Part shown: one piece after another, positions 25,603 through 33,662 of the stretch
How positions within the stretch are numbered: the first letter of the stretch is position 1
How the letters are laid out: each line of letters opens with the position of its first letter
From: Candidatus Poribacteria bacterium
Lineage (GTDB): Bacteria > Poribacteria > WGA-4E > WGA-3G
Assembly (NCBI GenBank): GCA_022822085.1
Contig: JAJECK010000094.1
Location: 1 to 43,451 of the forward strand
Reading direction: 5' to 3'
Length of the DNA stretch: 43,451 nucleotides
Position numbers and translations under genes: made by a program
The notes under the pieces: model-generated
What the model was told of the DNA's origin: nothing
The model's database searches: none
What the model saw: only the letters and a program-made list of their open reading frames with translations

Positions 25603-25637
25603 GTATCATGAAGTTATGGATTTGGAATCAACTTTCC

Positions 25638-25666
25638 TTGCAATCCATGATTAATTGTGTTATCCT
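25638..25666 (+). promoter_or_regulatory. Promoter for the 25700-29411 gene cluster
   Basis: TTGCAA (25638-25643), 17 bases, TATCCT (25661-25666) on the plus strand, divergent from the modA promoter and 33 bases before ATG 25700. GGGGATA provides a ribosome-binding site. Confidence 0.5.
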
Positions 25667-25699
25667 ATCTGTAAGTAATATTCAAACGGGGATAGATCA

Positions 25700-26506
25700 A
25701 TGAAATTGGGTTTATGTACGATCGCATTTCAAGAAAAACCTTTGGAAGAGGTTATTGATATCGCTGCAGACTACGGGTTTGATGGTATTGAAGTATGGGG
25801 AAAACCGCCACATATACCACTTGAATACGATGATACCTATGTGAAAAATATTAAGGAGTTGGCGCAACAGAAAGGAGTGGCGATTTCTGCTTATGGATCC
25901 TATGTTAATCCCTTGATGGATCTTCATCAGAAACATTTTGAAGATGCTTTTAAAATTGCACACGAACTCGGCACCAATCTGGTTCGAATTTGGTCTGGTG
26001 GTGGACCTTCAAAATCTATCACACCCTACGATAAACGTATGATCCTTTTCCGTTTAGTGAGTTTGGCACAATGGGCAAATTTCCGTAGTATAATAATGGG
26101 ATTGGAGATGCACAATAACCATCTTACTGATACAGTTGATAGCATCCTTGAAATTATTGAAAACACCAATATGCCCTCTCTAAAAACATATTACCAACCC
26201 CTTTCACGGTTAGATGCTGATGAACCTCATGCAGCAGCACAACAACTTGCACCCCATGTTGTGAATATTCATGCACAGAACTTCGATGAAAATGGTAAGG
26301 CATGTCCAATAGCCGATGGTGTTGTTGACTATAGCAAGATTGTTGAAACTCTTGGAAGTGAAGGCTACGACGGATATATTCAGGTTGAATTTGTGCATGG
26401 TGATAACAAAATGGATGCATTGCAAAGGGATAGAGATTATCTTGCAAGTCTAACTACACCATTAGTTGAAGATTCCTTGAAGAATCTGGAGACTGAGTCC
26501 GTATAG
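25700..26506 (+). CDS. Sugar phosphate isomerase/epimerase family (AP-endonuclease-2/xylose-isomerase-like TIM barrel)
   Basis: A 268-residue TIM barrel beginning MKLGLCTIAFQEKPLEEVID, with DYGFDGIEVWG (29-39), GTNLVRIWSGGG (about 91-102), LEMHNNHLTDT (about 133-143; the metal-binding E and H) and a late VQVEFVHG-type strand (IQVEFVHGD, about 228-236). These enzymes bind a divalent metal and isomerise or epimerise sugars or inosose-type compounds in the cytoplasm; the substrate is not deducible. HAQNFDENGKACPIADGVVDY is the usual helix before the last metal ligand. It is the first gene of a four-gene plus-strand cluster. Confidence 0.85.
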   Translation: MKLGLCTIAFQEKPLEEVIDIAADYGFDGIEVWGKPPHIPLEYDDTYVKNIKELAQQKGVAISAYGSYVNPLMDLHQKHFEDAFKIAHELGTNLVRIWSGGGPSKSITPYDKRMILFRLVSLAQWANFRSIIMGLEMHNNHLTDTVDSILEIIENTNMPSLKTYYQPLSRLDADEPHAAAQQLAPHVVNIHAQNFDENGKACPIADGVVDYSKIVETLGSEGYDGYIQVEFVHGDNKMDALQRDRDYLASLTTPLVEDSLKNLETESV

Positions 26507-26527
26507 ACAGAGACGGTTTTTCATTAC

Positions 26528-27142
26528 ATGCGCTTGGAAGTTGGTATCATTGCCCTCCTTGAACAGACTTTAGAAATCACAGCAGAAAAACGCGCACAGT
26601 TTGAATGGCTACGGAACAAACCTGCTCCTGAATATTTCGGCGATCTATACGACAAGATAATGGAACTATACGGAGAATTCAATGGAGATTGGCATGGTAC
26701 TGTAGCAAAAGCAGACGGTTATTTAACGCCTGACGCATATTTTCCCGAACCATATAATTTTATCTTTGAATTTGATGAGTTACAGCACTTTACAAAATAT
26801 AGGGAATTGACCTTCAAGTATTATTCTGAAAAAATTCCGCTTGCCTACGAAACTGACAAATATATGTCTTTTTGCAAGGAATATCATGAAGCAGCACTGG
26901 CAAAAGGACCTGACCGATTCAGAAGGCGGACATCGGATTTTCCTTATAAGAATGGAAGGGCAGCACAAAGGGCTTTTTTTGATACATTCAGGGATTGGCT
27001 ACCCCCACGACACGGACTCAATCCCACTATAAGACTCGCAGAATTTGAGGTAAAACCTATTCTAAACGGTGAATTAACTGAAGATGCTGCGATTTCATAT
27101 ATGAAGAAACTGCTATGTGGGCGCATCACAGACATACTATAG
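26528..27142 (+). CDS. Hypothetical protein, possible restriction-endonuclease-like fold
   Basis: A 204-residue soluble protein of no family I can name. FIFEFDELQHFTKYRELTF (78-96), with E81, D83/E84, Q86 and H87, followed by PLAYETDKYMSFCKEY (104-119), resembles the order in Vsr/DUF559-type nuclease domains, where a strand ending in E-x-D precedes a conserved H and a later DxxK helix. A nuclease role is inference and weak. It starts 22 bases after the TIM-barrel gene with only a poor ribosome-binding site and lies 25 bases before the cysteine-synthase gene, so it is part of a metabolic operon. The remainder (RRRTSDFPYKNGRAAQRAFF) is basic and could contact nucleic acid. Confidence 0.6.
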   Translation: MRLEVGIIALLEQTLEITAEKRAQFEWLRNKPAPEYFGDLYDKIMELYGEFNGDWHGTVAKADGYLTPDAYFPEPYNFIFEFDELQHFTKYRELTFKYYSEKIPLAYETDKYMSFCKEYHEAALAKGPDRFRRRTSDFPYKNGRAAQRAFFDTFRDWLPPRHGLNPTIRLAEFEVKPILNGELTEDAAISYMKKLLCGRITDIL

Positions 27143-27166
27143 AAAAGGTAGGGTATATTACACTAC

Positions 27167-28096
27167 ATGGACAGCCGAACAGGTTCAACAGTGAATCTTT
27201 CTGATTATCCACTACTACAGCAAATTGGAAATACACCGCTTGTTAAAATTGATCTCTTCACAGAGGAGTTACCAAACGTTGAGATCTATGTAAAAGTGGA
27301 AACCTATAACCCTGGCGGTTCCATAAAAGATAGACCCGTCTTAAGAATGGTAACCGAGGCTATTGCATCTGGAGAACTCACACGCGATAAAGTCATATTG
27401 GACTCAAGTTCTGGAAACGCAGGGATCGCTTATGCCATGATTGGAGCCGCACTTGGATACCAAGTTGAACTCGTCATCCCAGACAATGCCAGCGAAGAAC
27501 GGAAAAAACGTATTATCTCACACGGCGCGCAGATAATATTTACTGACGCTATCCTCGGTTATGATGAAGCATTGCGAGAGGTCCAACGCAGATACGAAGC
27601 ACAACCAGAGAAATATTTTTTCAAATCGCAATATGATAATGATAATAACTGGCGCGCACATTATGATACTACAGGTGAGGAAATTTGGGAGCAAACAGAA
27701 GGGAATGTTACACACTTCGTAGCGGGTGTAGGCACAGGTGGCACTATTACTGGTGTTGGAAGACGGTTAAAAGATTATAATCCCAATATTCATGTTACCT
27801 CAATTGCACCTGATGAATTTCCCGGCATTGAAGGATTGAAAAAACTCGGCGGTTCAGAAGATATTGTTCCTGAAATTCTTGATGAAAATATAATTGATAA
27901 TCATATTCCTGCCACTATTGAAGATGCTTACGATATGTGTACCCGTCTAACAAAGAAAGGTTGGTTTGTGGGACAATCTTCAGGCGGATACCTATACGGT
28001 GCATACAAACTTGCACAAGAGGTCCAAGAAGGCGTAATCGTTACTGTATTTAATGACCTCGGTGAAAGGTATTTTAGCACGAGTTTGTGGGATTAA
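27167..28096 (+). CDS. Cysteine synthase-family PLP enzyme (CysK/CysM; possibly O-phosphoserine type)
   Basis: A 309-residue fold-type II PLP enzyme. K54 in NPGGSIKDRP is the Schiff-base lysine; SSSGNAGIAYA (80-90) is the asparagine loop, with A85 where most have T; G187-VGTGGTITG-196 binds the PLP phosphate; VGQSSGG replaces the usual GISSGA. PGIEGLKKLGGSEDIVPEI resembles the region of O-phosphoserine sulfhydrylases (mycobacterial CysM) where a basic residue recognises the phosphate. It would replace the side-chain leaving group of activated serine by sulfide. The start ATG has AAGGTAGGG upstream. The next gene is DUF1015, a family with reported serine-kinase activity, which fits the phosphoserine reading. 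The donor specificity is inference. Confidence 0.85.
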   Translation: MDSRTGSTVNLSDYPLLQQIGNTPLVKIDLFTEELPNVEIYVKVETYNPGGSIKDRPVLRMVTEAIASGELTRDKVILDSSSGNAGIAYAMIGAALGYQVELVIPDNASEERKKRIISHGAQIIFTDAILGYDEALREVQRRYEAQPEKYFFKSQYDNDNNWRAHYDTTGEEIWEQTEGNVTHFVAGVGTGGTITGVGRRLKDYNPNIHVTSIAPDEFPGIEGLKKLGGSEDIVPEILDENIIDNHIPATIEDAYDMCTRLTKKGWFVGQSSGGYLYGAYKLAQEVQEGVIVTVFNDLGERYFSTSLWD

Positions 28097-28148
28097 TGTC
28101 CGTTTAGACTGAGATTGAGATGCAAAACCTATAAGAGATTGGAATTTT

Positions 28149-29411
28149 ATGGAAACTACGGTTTTACCTTTTCAAGGCTTACGTTACAATGTAGAGAAAG
28201 TAGGTGATATCGCAGATGTAATTGCCCCACCCTACGATGTAATAAAGCCTGAAGAACGCGCTGAATTAGAAGCACGCCACCCTGAAAATATCATCCGACT
28301 AATATTGAGTCAACCACATGACGATGACACAGAAAAAAACAACCAATATACACGTGCAGCGGAATTGATGCACGGATGGATGGCAAAAAACACCCTCGTC
28401 CAAGACCCAACCCCCCATTATTACATCTACGATCAATCGTTTACTGCCCCAGATGGAAAGCATTATACGCGTCGGGCAATAATTGCCCTCGTCAAACTTG
28501 AGCCGTTTGAAAATAGGGTTATTCTCCCCCACGAAAAGACACATGCTGGGCCAAAGATAGACCGTCTCAATCTCATGCGGACTTGCCACGCTAATCTTAG
28601 TCCGATATTTCTTCTCTATCAAGATGCCAATGGTGATATTGAACAAATCATGCAGGATTGGACCGATGACAACCCGCCTGAGATAGATTGTCCGGAAACT
28701 TTTGGAAGTACACATCAATTATGGTGCATGGATAACCCCGATTCCAATAACAAAATACAGCAACTATTCTCCGCCAAACCGCTTTTAATTGCAGATGGAC
28801 ATCATAGATACGAAACTGCCCTTGCTTTTAAAGATGAGATGTCTCGGCAGAGAGGAGTAAACACAGCACTCGGATATGACTATATGATGGTGAACCTTGT
28901 TCGGATGGAATCACCCGGATTAGCCGTTTTGGCAATTCACCGATTACTCAGCGATCTGACAACCGAACAAATAAACCTTGCCATTGCGGGATTACCAGAA
29001 TTATTTGAGGTGCACGAAATTGACTCCCTTTCAAACCTTATGGATAAATTGGAGACATTTCAAGGGAAATCTCCTGCTGTTGGTATGTCCACGCCAGACA
29101 ATAAATTTCGCTTGTTAGTCCCACATTCACCTTCACAAGATCAATTAGATGTTACGCTTGTTCAAGATTCCATCATCAGCAAGTTGTTTAAGGTTGAAAC
29201 ATTAGCAGACCATATCAGTTATACCGCTTATACTGATGATGCTGTTGCGCATGTGACAGAAAGTTCTGATCGTGTGGCATTACTGATGAATCCGACACCA
29301 GTTGAGCAGGTTTTGGATGTAGCAATGGCAGGATCCGTAATGCCGCAGAAATCAACCTATTTCTATCCAAAAATGGCAACAGGGTATGTTTTAAACTTAT
29401 TGAATAGATAA
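28149..29411 (+). CDS. DUF1015-family protein (possible free-serine kinase)
   Basis: A 420-residue protein with the full set of DUF1015 motifs: APPYDVIKPEERAELEARHPENIIRLIL (26-53), TRRAIIALVKLEPFENRVILPHEKTHAGPKIDRLNLMR, LSPIFLLY, and LIADGHHRYETALAF (about 211-225). The fold is related to ParB/SerK nucleases and kinases, and members of the family have been reported to phosphorylate free L-serine; HEKT and DGHHRYET would be the active site. It is the last gene of the cluster, 52 bases after the cysteine-synthase gene. Together they could make cysteine through O-phosphoserine. No metabolic marker in the window tests this. A short 6-bp hairpin (29479-29494) lies after the stop without a T-run. 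Confidence 0.85.
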   Translation: METTVLPFQGLRYNVEKVGDIADVIAPPYDVIKPEERAELEARHPENIIRLILSQPHDDDTEKNNQYTRAAELMHGWMAKNTLVQDPTPHYYIYDQSFTAPDGKHYTRRAIIALVKLEPFENRVILPHEKTHAGPKIDRLNLMRTCHANLSPIFLLYQDANGDIEQIMQDWTDDNPPEIDCPETFGSTHQLWCMDNPDSNNKIQQLFSAKPLLIADGHHRYETALAFKDEMSRQRGVNTALGYDYMMVNLVRMESPGLAVLAIHRLLSDLTTEQINLAIAGLPELFEVHEIDSLSNLMDKLETFQGKSPAVGMSTPDNKFRLLVPHSPSQDQLDVTLVQDSIISKLFKVETLADHISYTAYTDDAVAHVTESSDRVALLMNPTPVEQVLDVAMAGSVMPQKSTYFYPKMATGYVLNLLNR

Positions 29412-29773
29412 ACCCAGACCTATGCACAAACATGGAGCGGACAGCAAATTGCACCTGCACCACTAAAAAACGCTGAAACGCTTGAAAACAAGCGAAATGT
29501 GTAAATCCTATATATTATTATTCGCAATAAGCAACCTATGACATAAATAATAGTCTGTTAATAAACTTAATACATATAACAAAAACATTGCCAGGACACG
29601 TTATCATGGTTGTGAATGCCGCGAGAGTGTATACTTTCACTCAAAAATGTTCGACTAAAATAGATTTGACATCCCTCCCAATCATAGTTAACATACACTA
29701 TATAATATTGGGAGTAGTATATCTAATATTAGGAGTTTATAAGTTTATATTTGCAATTAGTGTGCCTGTGAAA
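29412..29773. other. Intergenic region, no gene recognised
   Basis: About 360 AT-rich bases between the DUF1015 gene and the 58-residue gene on the other strand. A plus-strand open frame here (from TTG 29588) has no ribosome-binding site and runs antisense through the small gene, so I discount it. Imperfect repeats AATATTGGGAGTAG/AATATTAGGAGTTT lie near 29705-29740. I see no promoter I would defend. Confidence 0.4.
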
Positions 29774-29950
29774 CTACTTCTTTTTTTTAGGTGGATCTGA
29801 CGGTTTAGATGGTTGTGAAGGTTTATTTTCAGGCACATCTGAAGGTTTAGATGGATTAGGTTTATCTGGCAACCTATGTGGAGGCTTTCTTGGAAAATTC
29901 GGAACGTTGGCTGCATTATTATTTTTATTCTTATCATTTTTATTTTTCAT
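29774..29950 (-). CDS. 58-residue proline/lysine-rich small protein
   Basis: Too short for most gene callers, but AGGAG lies 7-8 bases before ATG 29950, overlapping the TAG stop of the upstream membrane-protein gene. The translation starts MKNKNDKNKNNNAANVPNF and continues with tandem PSKPSD and KPSQPS-type units, ending PPKKKK. About half of the residues are K, N or P; there is no hydrophobic segment. It is probably a disordered, polybasic cytoplasmic protein that is co-translated with its neighbour. Function unknown; the coupling is the evidence that it is real. Confidence 0.55.
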   Translation of the reverse strand: MKNKNDKNKNNNAANVPNFPRKPPHRLPDKPNPSKPSDVPENKPSQPSKPSDPPKKKK

Positions 29951-29960
29951 GATATATCTC

Positions 29961-30236
29961 CTAAAATTTATGGTTTTTAATAATAAACAATGCTGTTAGA
30001 AGTACTGCGGTAAAGTAAGAAAATATAGAAACATAACTTAGAAAATCTATTGCTTTTGATGAGAAAGATTTTTCATTCTCAACATCCTCATTTTCAATAT
30101 AATATCTATAGTTAAGTTCTCTTTGCTTACGGGAAGCCGATTGTGCAAATAGATATGAAAGAAGGGTAGCTGCAATTGCAACAACAAATGATATCCAAGA
30201 AAATGTTAATAAATTTAGATACTGGATATTTTTCAA
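29961..30236 (-). CDS. Small two-helix membrane protein
   Basis: A 91-residue protein with two hydrophobic helices (LTFSWISFVVAIAATLLSYLFA, about 10-31, and FLSYVSIFSYFTAVLLTALFII, about 65-86) joined by a polar, acidic loop (SRKQRELNYRYYIENEDVENEKS). The likely start is TTG 30236; no strong ribosome-binding site is seen. The stop is 10 bases before the 58-residue gene, so the two form a small operon. Their high AT content contrasts with the flanking metabolic genes. No family recognised. Confidence 0.55.
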   Translation of the reverse strand: MKNIQYLNLLTFSWISFVVAIAATLLSYLFAQSASRKQRELNYRYYIENEDVENEKSFSSKAIDFLSYVSIFSYFTAVLLTALFIIKNHKF

Positions 30237-30240
30237 ATCA

Positions 30241-30318
30241 ACTATATCTTTAGGTTTTACTCAATATGAGTTCCTTATTATACTACATCTTTAGGTTTTA
30301 CTCAATATGAGTTCCTTA
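30241..30318. repeat. Tandem 37-bp direct repeats in a divergent promoter region (operator candidate)
   Basis: ACTA(T/C)ATCTTTAGGTTTTACTC and AATATGAGTTCCTTA are repeated at 30241-30277 and 30282-30318, 36 of 37 bases identical and 41 bases apart (about four helical turns). Each copy holds the inverted repeat ACTCA-ATA-TGAGT. They fill the gap between the minus-strand small operon (start 30236) and the plus-strand hydrolase (start 30332), so a regulator binding on the same DNA face is plausible. They could instead be a recent local duplication. Confidence 0.65.
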
Positions 30319-30331
30319 AAAAAGTGAAAAA

Positions 30332-31372
30332 ATGCACAACGAAAAACACCTTGACACATTAGCATTTTCACATCACCTATACGATGAAACGCCACGCGAA
30401 CTGGAATTCCGTGCCACGACTACCGCTGAAGCGGAAGAGTGGCAGCAAGTTCTACGTGATAAACTTATAGAATTGATGGGTGGTTTTCCAACAACGAAGT
30501 GCGAATTACAACCTGAAATATTGGAGACACAAGAATTTGAGGGATATAACCGTGAAACAGTGTCGTTCCAGAGCCGTCCAAATATGGATGTCTACGGATA
30601 TTTCCTTACACCGACCCACAAAGAAATTCCCTCACCAAACGCCACTATTCTCTGTTTAGCAGGGCACGGACGCGGTGTAGATGACATCGTAGGGATTGAA
30701 GAGGATGGCACGATGCGTGAGGAATATGGTGGATATCAGAACGATTTTGCTTTACAATGTTTAGCACATGGGTATAATGTCCTTGCTATAGAACAATTCG
30801 GGTTCGGTCATCGGAGAGATGAAGTCGCGCGCGGGAGAGGCGGAGGAAGTTCCTCCTGTCAACCGAGTTCCGGAGCAGCACTGCTACTCGGACAAACGAT
30901 GATAGGTTGGAGAGTCTACGATGCCATTCGCGCCTATGATTACCTCAGTACCCGTCCTGAAGTTGATATGAACAGACTCGGTATCATGGGTATCTCAGGT
31001 GGCGGAACAACATCGTTTTACACGGCTGCAGTTGATCAACGTGTGAAGGCAGCTGTAATTAGTGGATATTTCAATACTTTCAGGGATAGCATTTTGAGTA
31101 TTAGTCATTGTATGGACAATTATATTCCGAATGTGTTAAAATATGCTGAGATGTACGACATTGCAGGATTAATCGCACCACGCGCACTTTTCGCGGAGTC
31201 CGGCACTGAAGATACGATTTTTCCGATTGATGCTACCCGACTCGCTGTTGAACGTGCAAGGTCTATTTATAAACACTTCAATGCTGAAGACAACGTAGGG
31301 CTTGAAGTGTTTGAAGCAGGACACAGTTTTTATGGAGTCGGCGCGTTTGAATTTCTAAAGAATATTTTGTAA
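30332..31372 (+). CDS. Alpha/beta hydrolase (dienelactone hydrolase/acetyl-xylan-esterase-like)
   Basis: A 346-residue hydrolase. The catalytic triad is visible: S222 in GIMGISGGGTTSF, D294 in SGTEDTIFP and H331 in EAGHSFYG. CLAGHGRGVDD (108-118) is the oxyanion-hole loop and LAIEQFGFGHRRDE the following strand. There is no signal peptide, so it is cytoplasmic. Families with this layout deacetylate or de-esterify carbohydrates or hydrolyse lactones; the substrate is unknown. It starts the 30.3-33.5 kb gene cluster, 12 bases before the next gene, downstream of the tandem repeats that may regulate it. Confidence 0.85.
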   Translation: MHNEKHLDTLAFSHHLYDETPRELEFRATTTAEAEEWQQVLRDKLIELMGGFPTTKCELQPEILETQEFEGYNRETVSFQSRPNMDVYGYFLTPTHKEIPSPNATILCLAGHGRGVDDIVGIEEDGTMREEYGGYQNDFALQCLAHGYNVLAIEQFGFGHRRDEVARGRGGGSSSCQPSSGAALLLGQTMIGWRVYDAIRAYDYLSTRPEVDMNRLGIMGISGGGTTSFYTAAVDQRVKAAVISGYFNTFRDSILSISHCMDNYIPNVLKYAEMYDIAGLIAPRALFAESGTEDTIFPIDATRLAVERARSIYKHFNAEDNVGLEVFEAGHSFYGVGAFEFLKNIL

Positions 31373-31384
31373 AAGGAGTATTAA

Positions 31385-32182
31385 GTGGCAATAGAGTTAT
31401 TTTCAATTGGCACTGAGTTGGTACTCGGTCAAATTCAGGATACCAATGCACACTGGATCGCACAGCAAATTCTACAACTCGGAGGGGAACTACGACGGGT
31501 TACCATGCTACGCGATAATTTTGATGAGATGACTGAAGCGTTGGACTCAGCCGTCCAACGTGATACCGCACTTATCCTAACAACAGGAGGACTTGGACCC
31601 ACACCAGATGATATGACTGTGGCAGTTATTGCATCACTCATCGGAACAAAAGTTATTGTCAGTGATGAGACTATTGCGGAATATCGCAAACGGCGTGAGA
31701 TGTCAGATGAAGATCCGCTTAATGAAGCATTAACTAAAATGGCAACCATGCCAGAGACAGCACAAGTCCTTCAGAATCCAGCAGGATGGGCACCGTGTAT
31801 CAGTGTGGAACATCAACAATCCACCATTATGATGATGCCAGGGCCACCGAGAGAGATGAAGGCGATCTTTGAAACACATATTCAACCCTTAATAGTCCAA
31901 CGTTACCGTGCCGAAATTAGCACAGCACGGGTTCATGTTAATATGTTTGAAGCAGAAGTTTCACCACTAATGCAAAAGGTGATGGAACGACATCCAGAAG
32001 TCTATCTAAAAGCCTATGTTTCCCTACGTGAAGTGGATGGAAACACTATGCCTGTAGATATTGTATCTACATGTGAAGATAAAGAGGAGTCTGAAAAACA
32101 GCTTAACTTAGCTATTAACTTTTTCAAGGAACTTGTCCTTGAAGCAGGAAAAACTTTCAGTTATGATGAATCATCTGAATAG
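31385..32182 (+). CDS. CinA-like protein, MoaB/MogA-type domain only
   Basis: A 265-residue protein matching the N-terminal domain of CinA: IELFSIGTELVLGQIQDTNAHWIAQQI (3-29), LTTGGLGPTPDDMT (about 65-78) and MMPGPPREMKAIFE (about 148-161). In CinA this domain hydrolyses ADP-ribose-type and NAD-derived pyrophosphates, while the C-terminal amidohydrolase deamidates NMN; that second domain is missing here. The start is GTG 31385 with AAGGAG 8 bases upstream. It lies 12 bases after the hydrolase gene. A link to the molybdopterin branch of the MoaB fold is possible but less likely than the CinA pyrophosphatase role. Confidence 0.85.
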   Translation: MAIELFSIGTELVLGQIQDTNAHWIAQQILQLGGELRRVTMLRDNFDEMTEALDSAVQRDTALILTTGGLGPTPDDMTVAVIASLIGTKVIVSDETIAEYRKRREMSDEDPLNEALTKMATMPETAQVLQNPAGWAPCISVEHQQSTIMMMPGPPREMKAIFETHIQPLIVQRYRAEISTARVHVNMFEAEVSPLMQKVMERHPEVYLKAYVSLREVDGNTMPVDIVSTCEDKEESEKQLNLAINFFKELVLEAGKTFSYDESSE

Positions 32183-32250
32183 ATTTACACATGTATTGTC
32201 AGCAACAAAGTGCATAACAATACAGATATATTTGTAAGGAGAATTTTATT

Positions 32251-32628
32251 TTGAATCGTAAACCCTCAGGAAATAGGAAAAAATCGCAAGCACGATTTTC
32301 AAACCAACGAGGAAAAAATCGGAAAAAACAACAGAAACAGAAACAGAAAAATCGACAAGATGATGCAGTTGATGTCGATCTTGAATCTGAAGATATTGAA
32401 CGCACGCCTTCTCAAAAAGATAAAATAGAGGTGGAAGGTGTTGTCGTGGAACCTTTACCGAATGCAATGTTCCGTGTAGAATTGGAGAACAAGCACAGAA
32501 TTCTTGCACATATCTCTGGTAGGATGCGGAAATTCTTCATCAAAATTGAACCTGGAGACAAAGTCACAGTAGAACTATCTCCTTACGATTTGACACGCGG
32601 ACGTATCACTTATCGGAAGACAAAGTAA
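32251..32628 (+). CDS. infA: Translation initiation factor IF-1 with long basic N-terminal extension
   Basis: Residues 57-125 are a near-complete IF-1: [40 protein letters not shown], and [22 protein letters not shown]-1 is normally about 72 residues, binds the ribosomal A site and assists initiation. Here 56 residues precede it: a stretch dominated by K, R, Q and N ([20 protein letters not shown] ...) and an acidic linker ([13 protein letters not shown]). AAGGAG lies 9 bases before TTG 32251 and no start codon is available nearer the IF-1 domain, so the extension is genuine. It could bind rRNA or mRNA; that is inference. Usual rpmJ/rpsM neighbours are absent, so this may be a second infA. 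Confidence 0.85.
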   Translation: MNRKPSGNRKKSQARFSNQRGKNRKKQQKQKQKNRQDDAVDVDLESEDIERTPSQKDKIEVEGVVVEPLPNAMFRVELENKHRILAHISGRMRKFFIKIEPGDKVTVELSPYDLTRGRITYRKTK

Positions 32629-32668
32629 CATTTCAATAATATGCTGCTGCTGCCTTTAGGAAAGTGCC

Positions 32669-33487
32669 ATGGATCCTGCTACCTTAGTTTATATCAATAG
32701 TAGTCAAGAAAAAGAGATTAACAGATTACTTCAGACTATTGAAGAAAAACGTGAGCAGATTGAAGAACTCACTGTGACAATGGAAAACCTAAAGGCAGAA
32801 GTAGACCTATTTCAACATCGTTATAATGCGCATGTCGGACGTTATTATCTTGAACTTGATGAAGTTGATCTTGAGACAAAGGAATTTCGTCTTCGTCTAC
32901 AATTGCGTCGTGAAGAAATCTCTGAAGATGAGATAGAGGCACGTGTAGAATCCTGTTTCCGAGAAAATCGGGCGCGTATTAACGCAGCCAGTGAACAATC
33001 AGAACCTGAAGAAGGTACTGAAACTAACGAACTTCCAGAGGAAGAAGCGAAATATCTACAGACACTCTATAGAAAACTTGCGAAGCGGTTTCACCCAGAT
33101 AAATCCGAGGGGACTGATGAGCAGACTCGACGACTGCAACTGATGCCGCTGATCAATCGGGCATATAAGGAGAATGATGTCCAAATTCTTGAAAGGCTCA
33201 GTTTTGGAGAAACTGAGGCTACACTGCAGGCTGAAGAACCCATCGCGGAAAAAATGGAACGGCTTCATGTTGAACTACGTAGTCTGAACCGAGCAACAAG
33301 TGAATTACGTTCTGATATTAATCGGGTAAAAGCAGGGCGTACCTATCAACTCAAACAACAAGTTGAAACGGCAGAGAAGAAAGGGAATGACCTGCTAACA
33401 ACGCTCGCAGCAGATATCAAACGAAAAGTTCAGTCAAGTCGTACCCAGTTGACACGATTGAAGAATTTGTGGAGTAGAAATAAATAG
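32669..33487 (+). CDS. Coiled-coil protein with internal J-domain
   Basis: A 272-residue protein. The N-terminal 50 residues (EKEINRLLQTIEEKREQIEELTVTMENLKAE) and the last 80 (EKMERLHVELRSLNRATSELRSDINRV...) are coiled coils. Between them LYRKLAKRFHPDKSEG (133-148) contains the J-domain HPD (142-144), followed by LQLMPLINRAYKENDVQILERL. J-domains stimulate DnaK/Hsp70 ATPase, so this is probably a DnaK co-chaperone that recruits it to a partner held by the coiled coils. It lacks the G/F and zinc-finger regions of DnaJ. AGGAAAG lies 5 bases before ATG 32669. It follows infA by 40 bases on the same strand. Confidence 0.85.
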   Translation: MDPATLVYINSSQEKEINRLLQTIEEKREQIEELTVTMENLKAEVDLFQHRYNAHVGRYYLELDEVDLETKEFRLRLQLRREEISEDEIEARVESCFRENRARINAASEQSEPEEGTETNELPEEEAKYLQTLYRKLAKRFHPDKSEGTDEQTRRLQLMPLINRAYKENDVQILERLSFGETEATLQAEEPIAEKMERLHVELRSLNRATSELRSDINRVKAGRTYQLKQQVETAEKKGNDLLTTLAADIKRKVQSSRTQLTRLKNLWSRNK

Positions 33488-33567
33488 CATAATTAACCAG
33501 ACAGGACGGACGCAACTTGAGCAAAAAACAAGCAAATTTGCGTAAAAAGTCGTTATTTCAGCACATT

Positions 33568-33599
33568 TAACCCCCTAATCCCCCTTATCAAGGGGGAAT
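33568..33599. repeat. Palindromic repeat (CCCCCTAATCCCCCTTATCAAGGGGGAAT type)
   Basis: AACCCCCTAATCCCCC and TTATCAAGGGGGAA form a hairpin with CCCCCTT/AAGGGGG as stem and a 3-base ATC loop. This motif is a common dispersed palindrome in environmental bacteria. It lies about 80 bases after the J-domain gene and 60 before the SDR gene; it could terminate the former, but no T-run follows. Confidence 0.5.
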
Positions 33600-33662
33600 G
33601 CGTAAGTCCTACCAGAAATATACATTTTGTGATTTTTCACTTCATTCAGCAAGGAATAAGAT

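Noticed and set aside
25552-25637. Molybdenum-cofactor riboswitch or ModE site before modA
   Set aside because: The space from promoter to start is about 20 bases and no palindrome typical of ModE is visible.
29588-29800. A 70-residue plus-strand hydrophobic frame
   Set aside because: It starts at TTG without a ribosome-binding site and overlaps the better supported 58-residue gene on the other strand.
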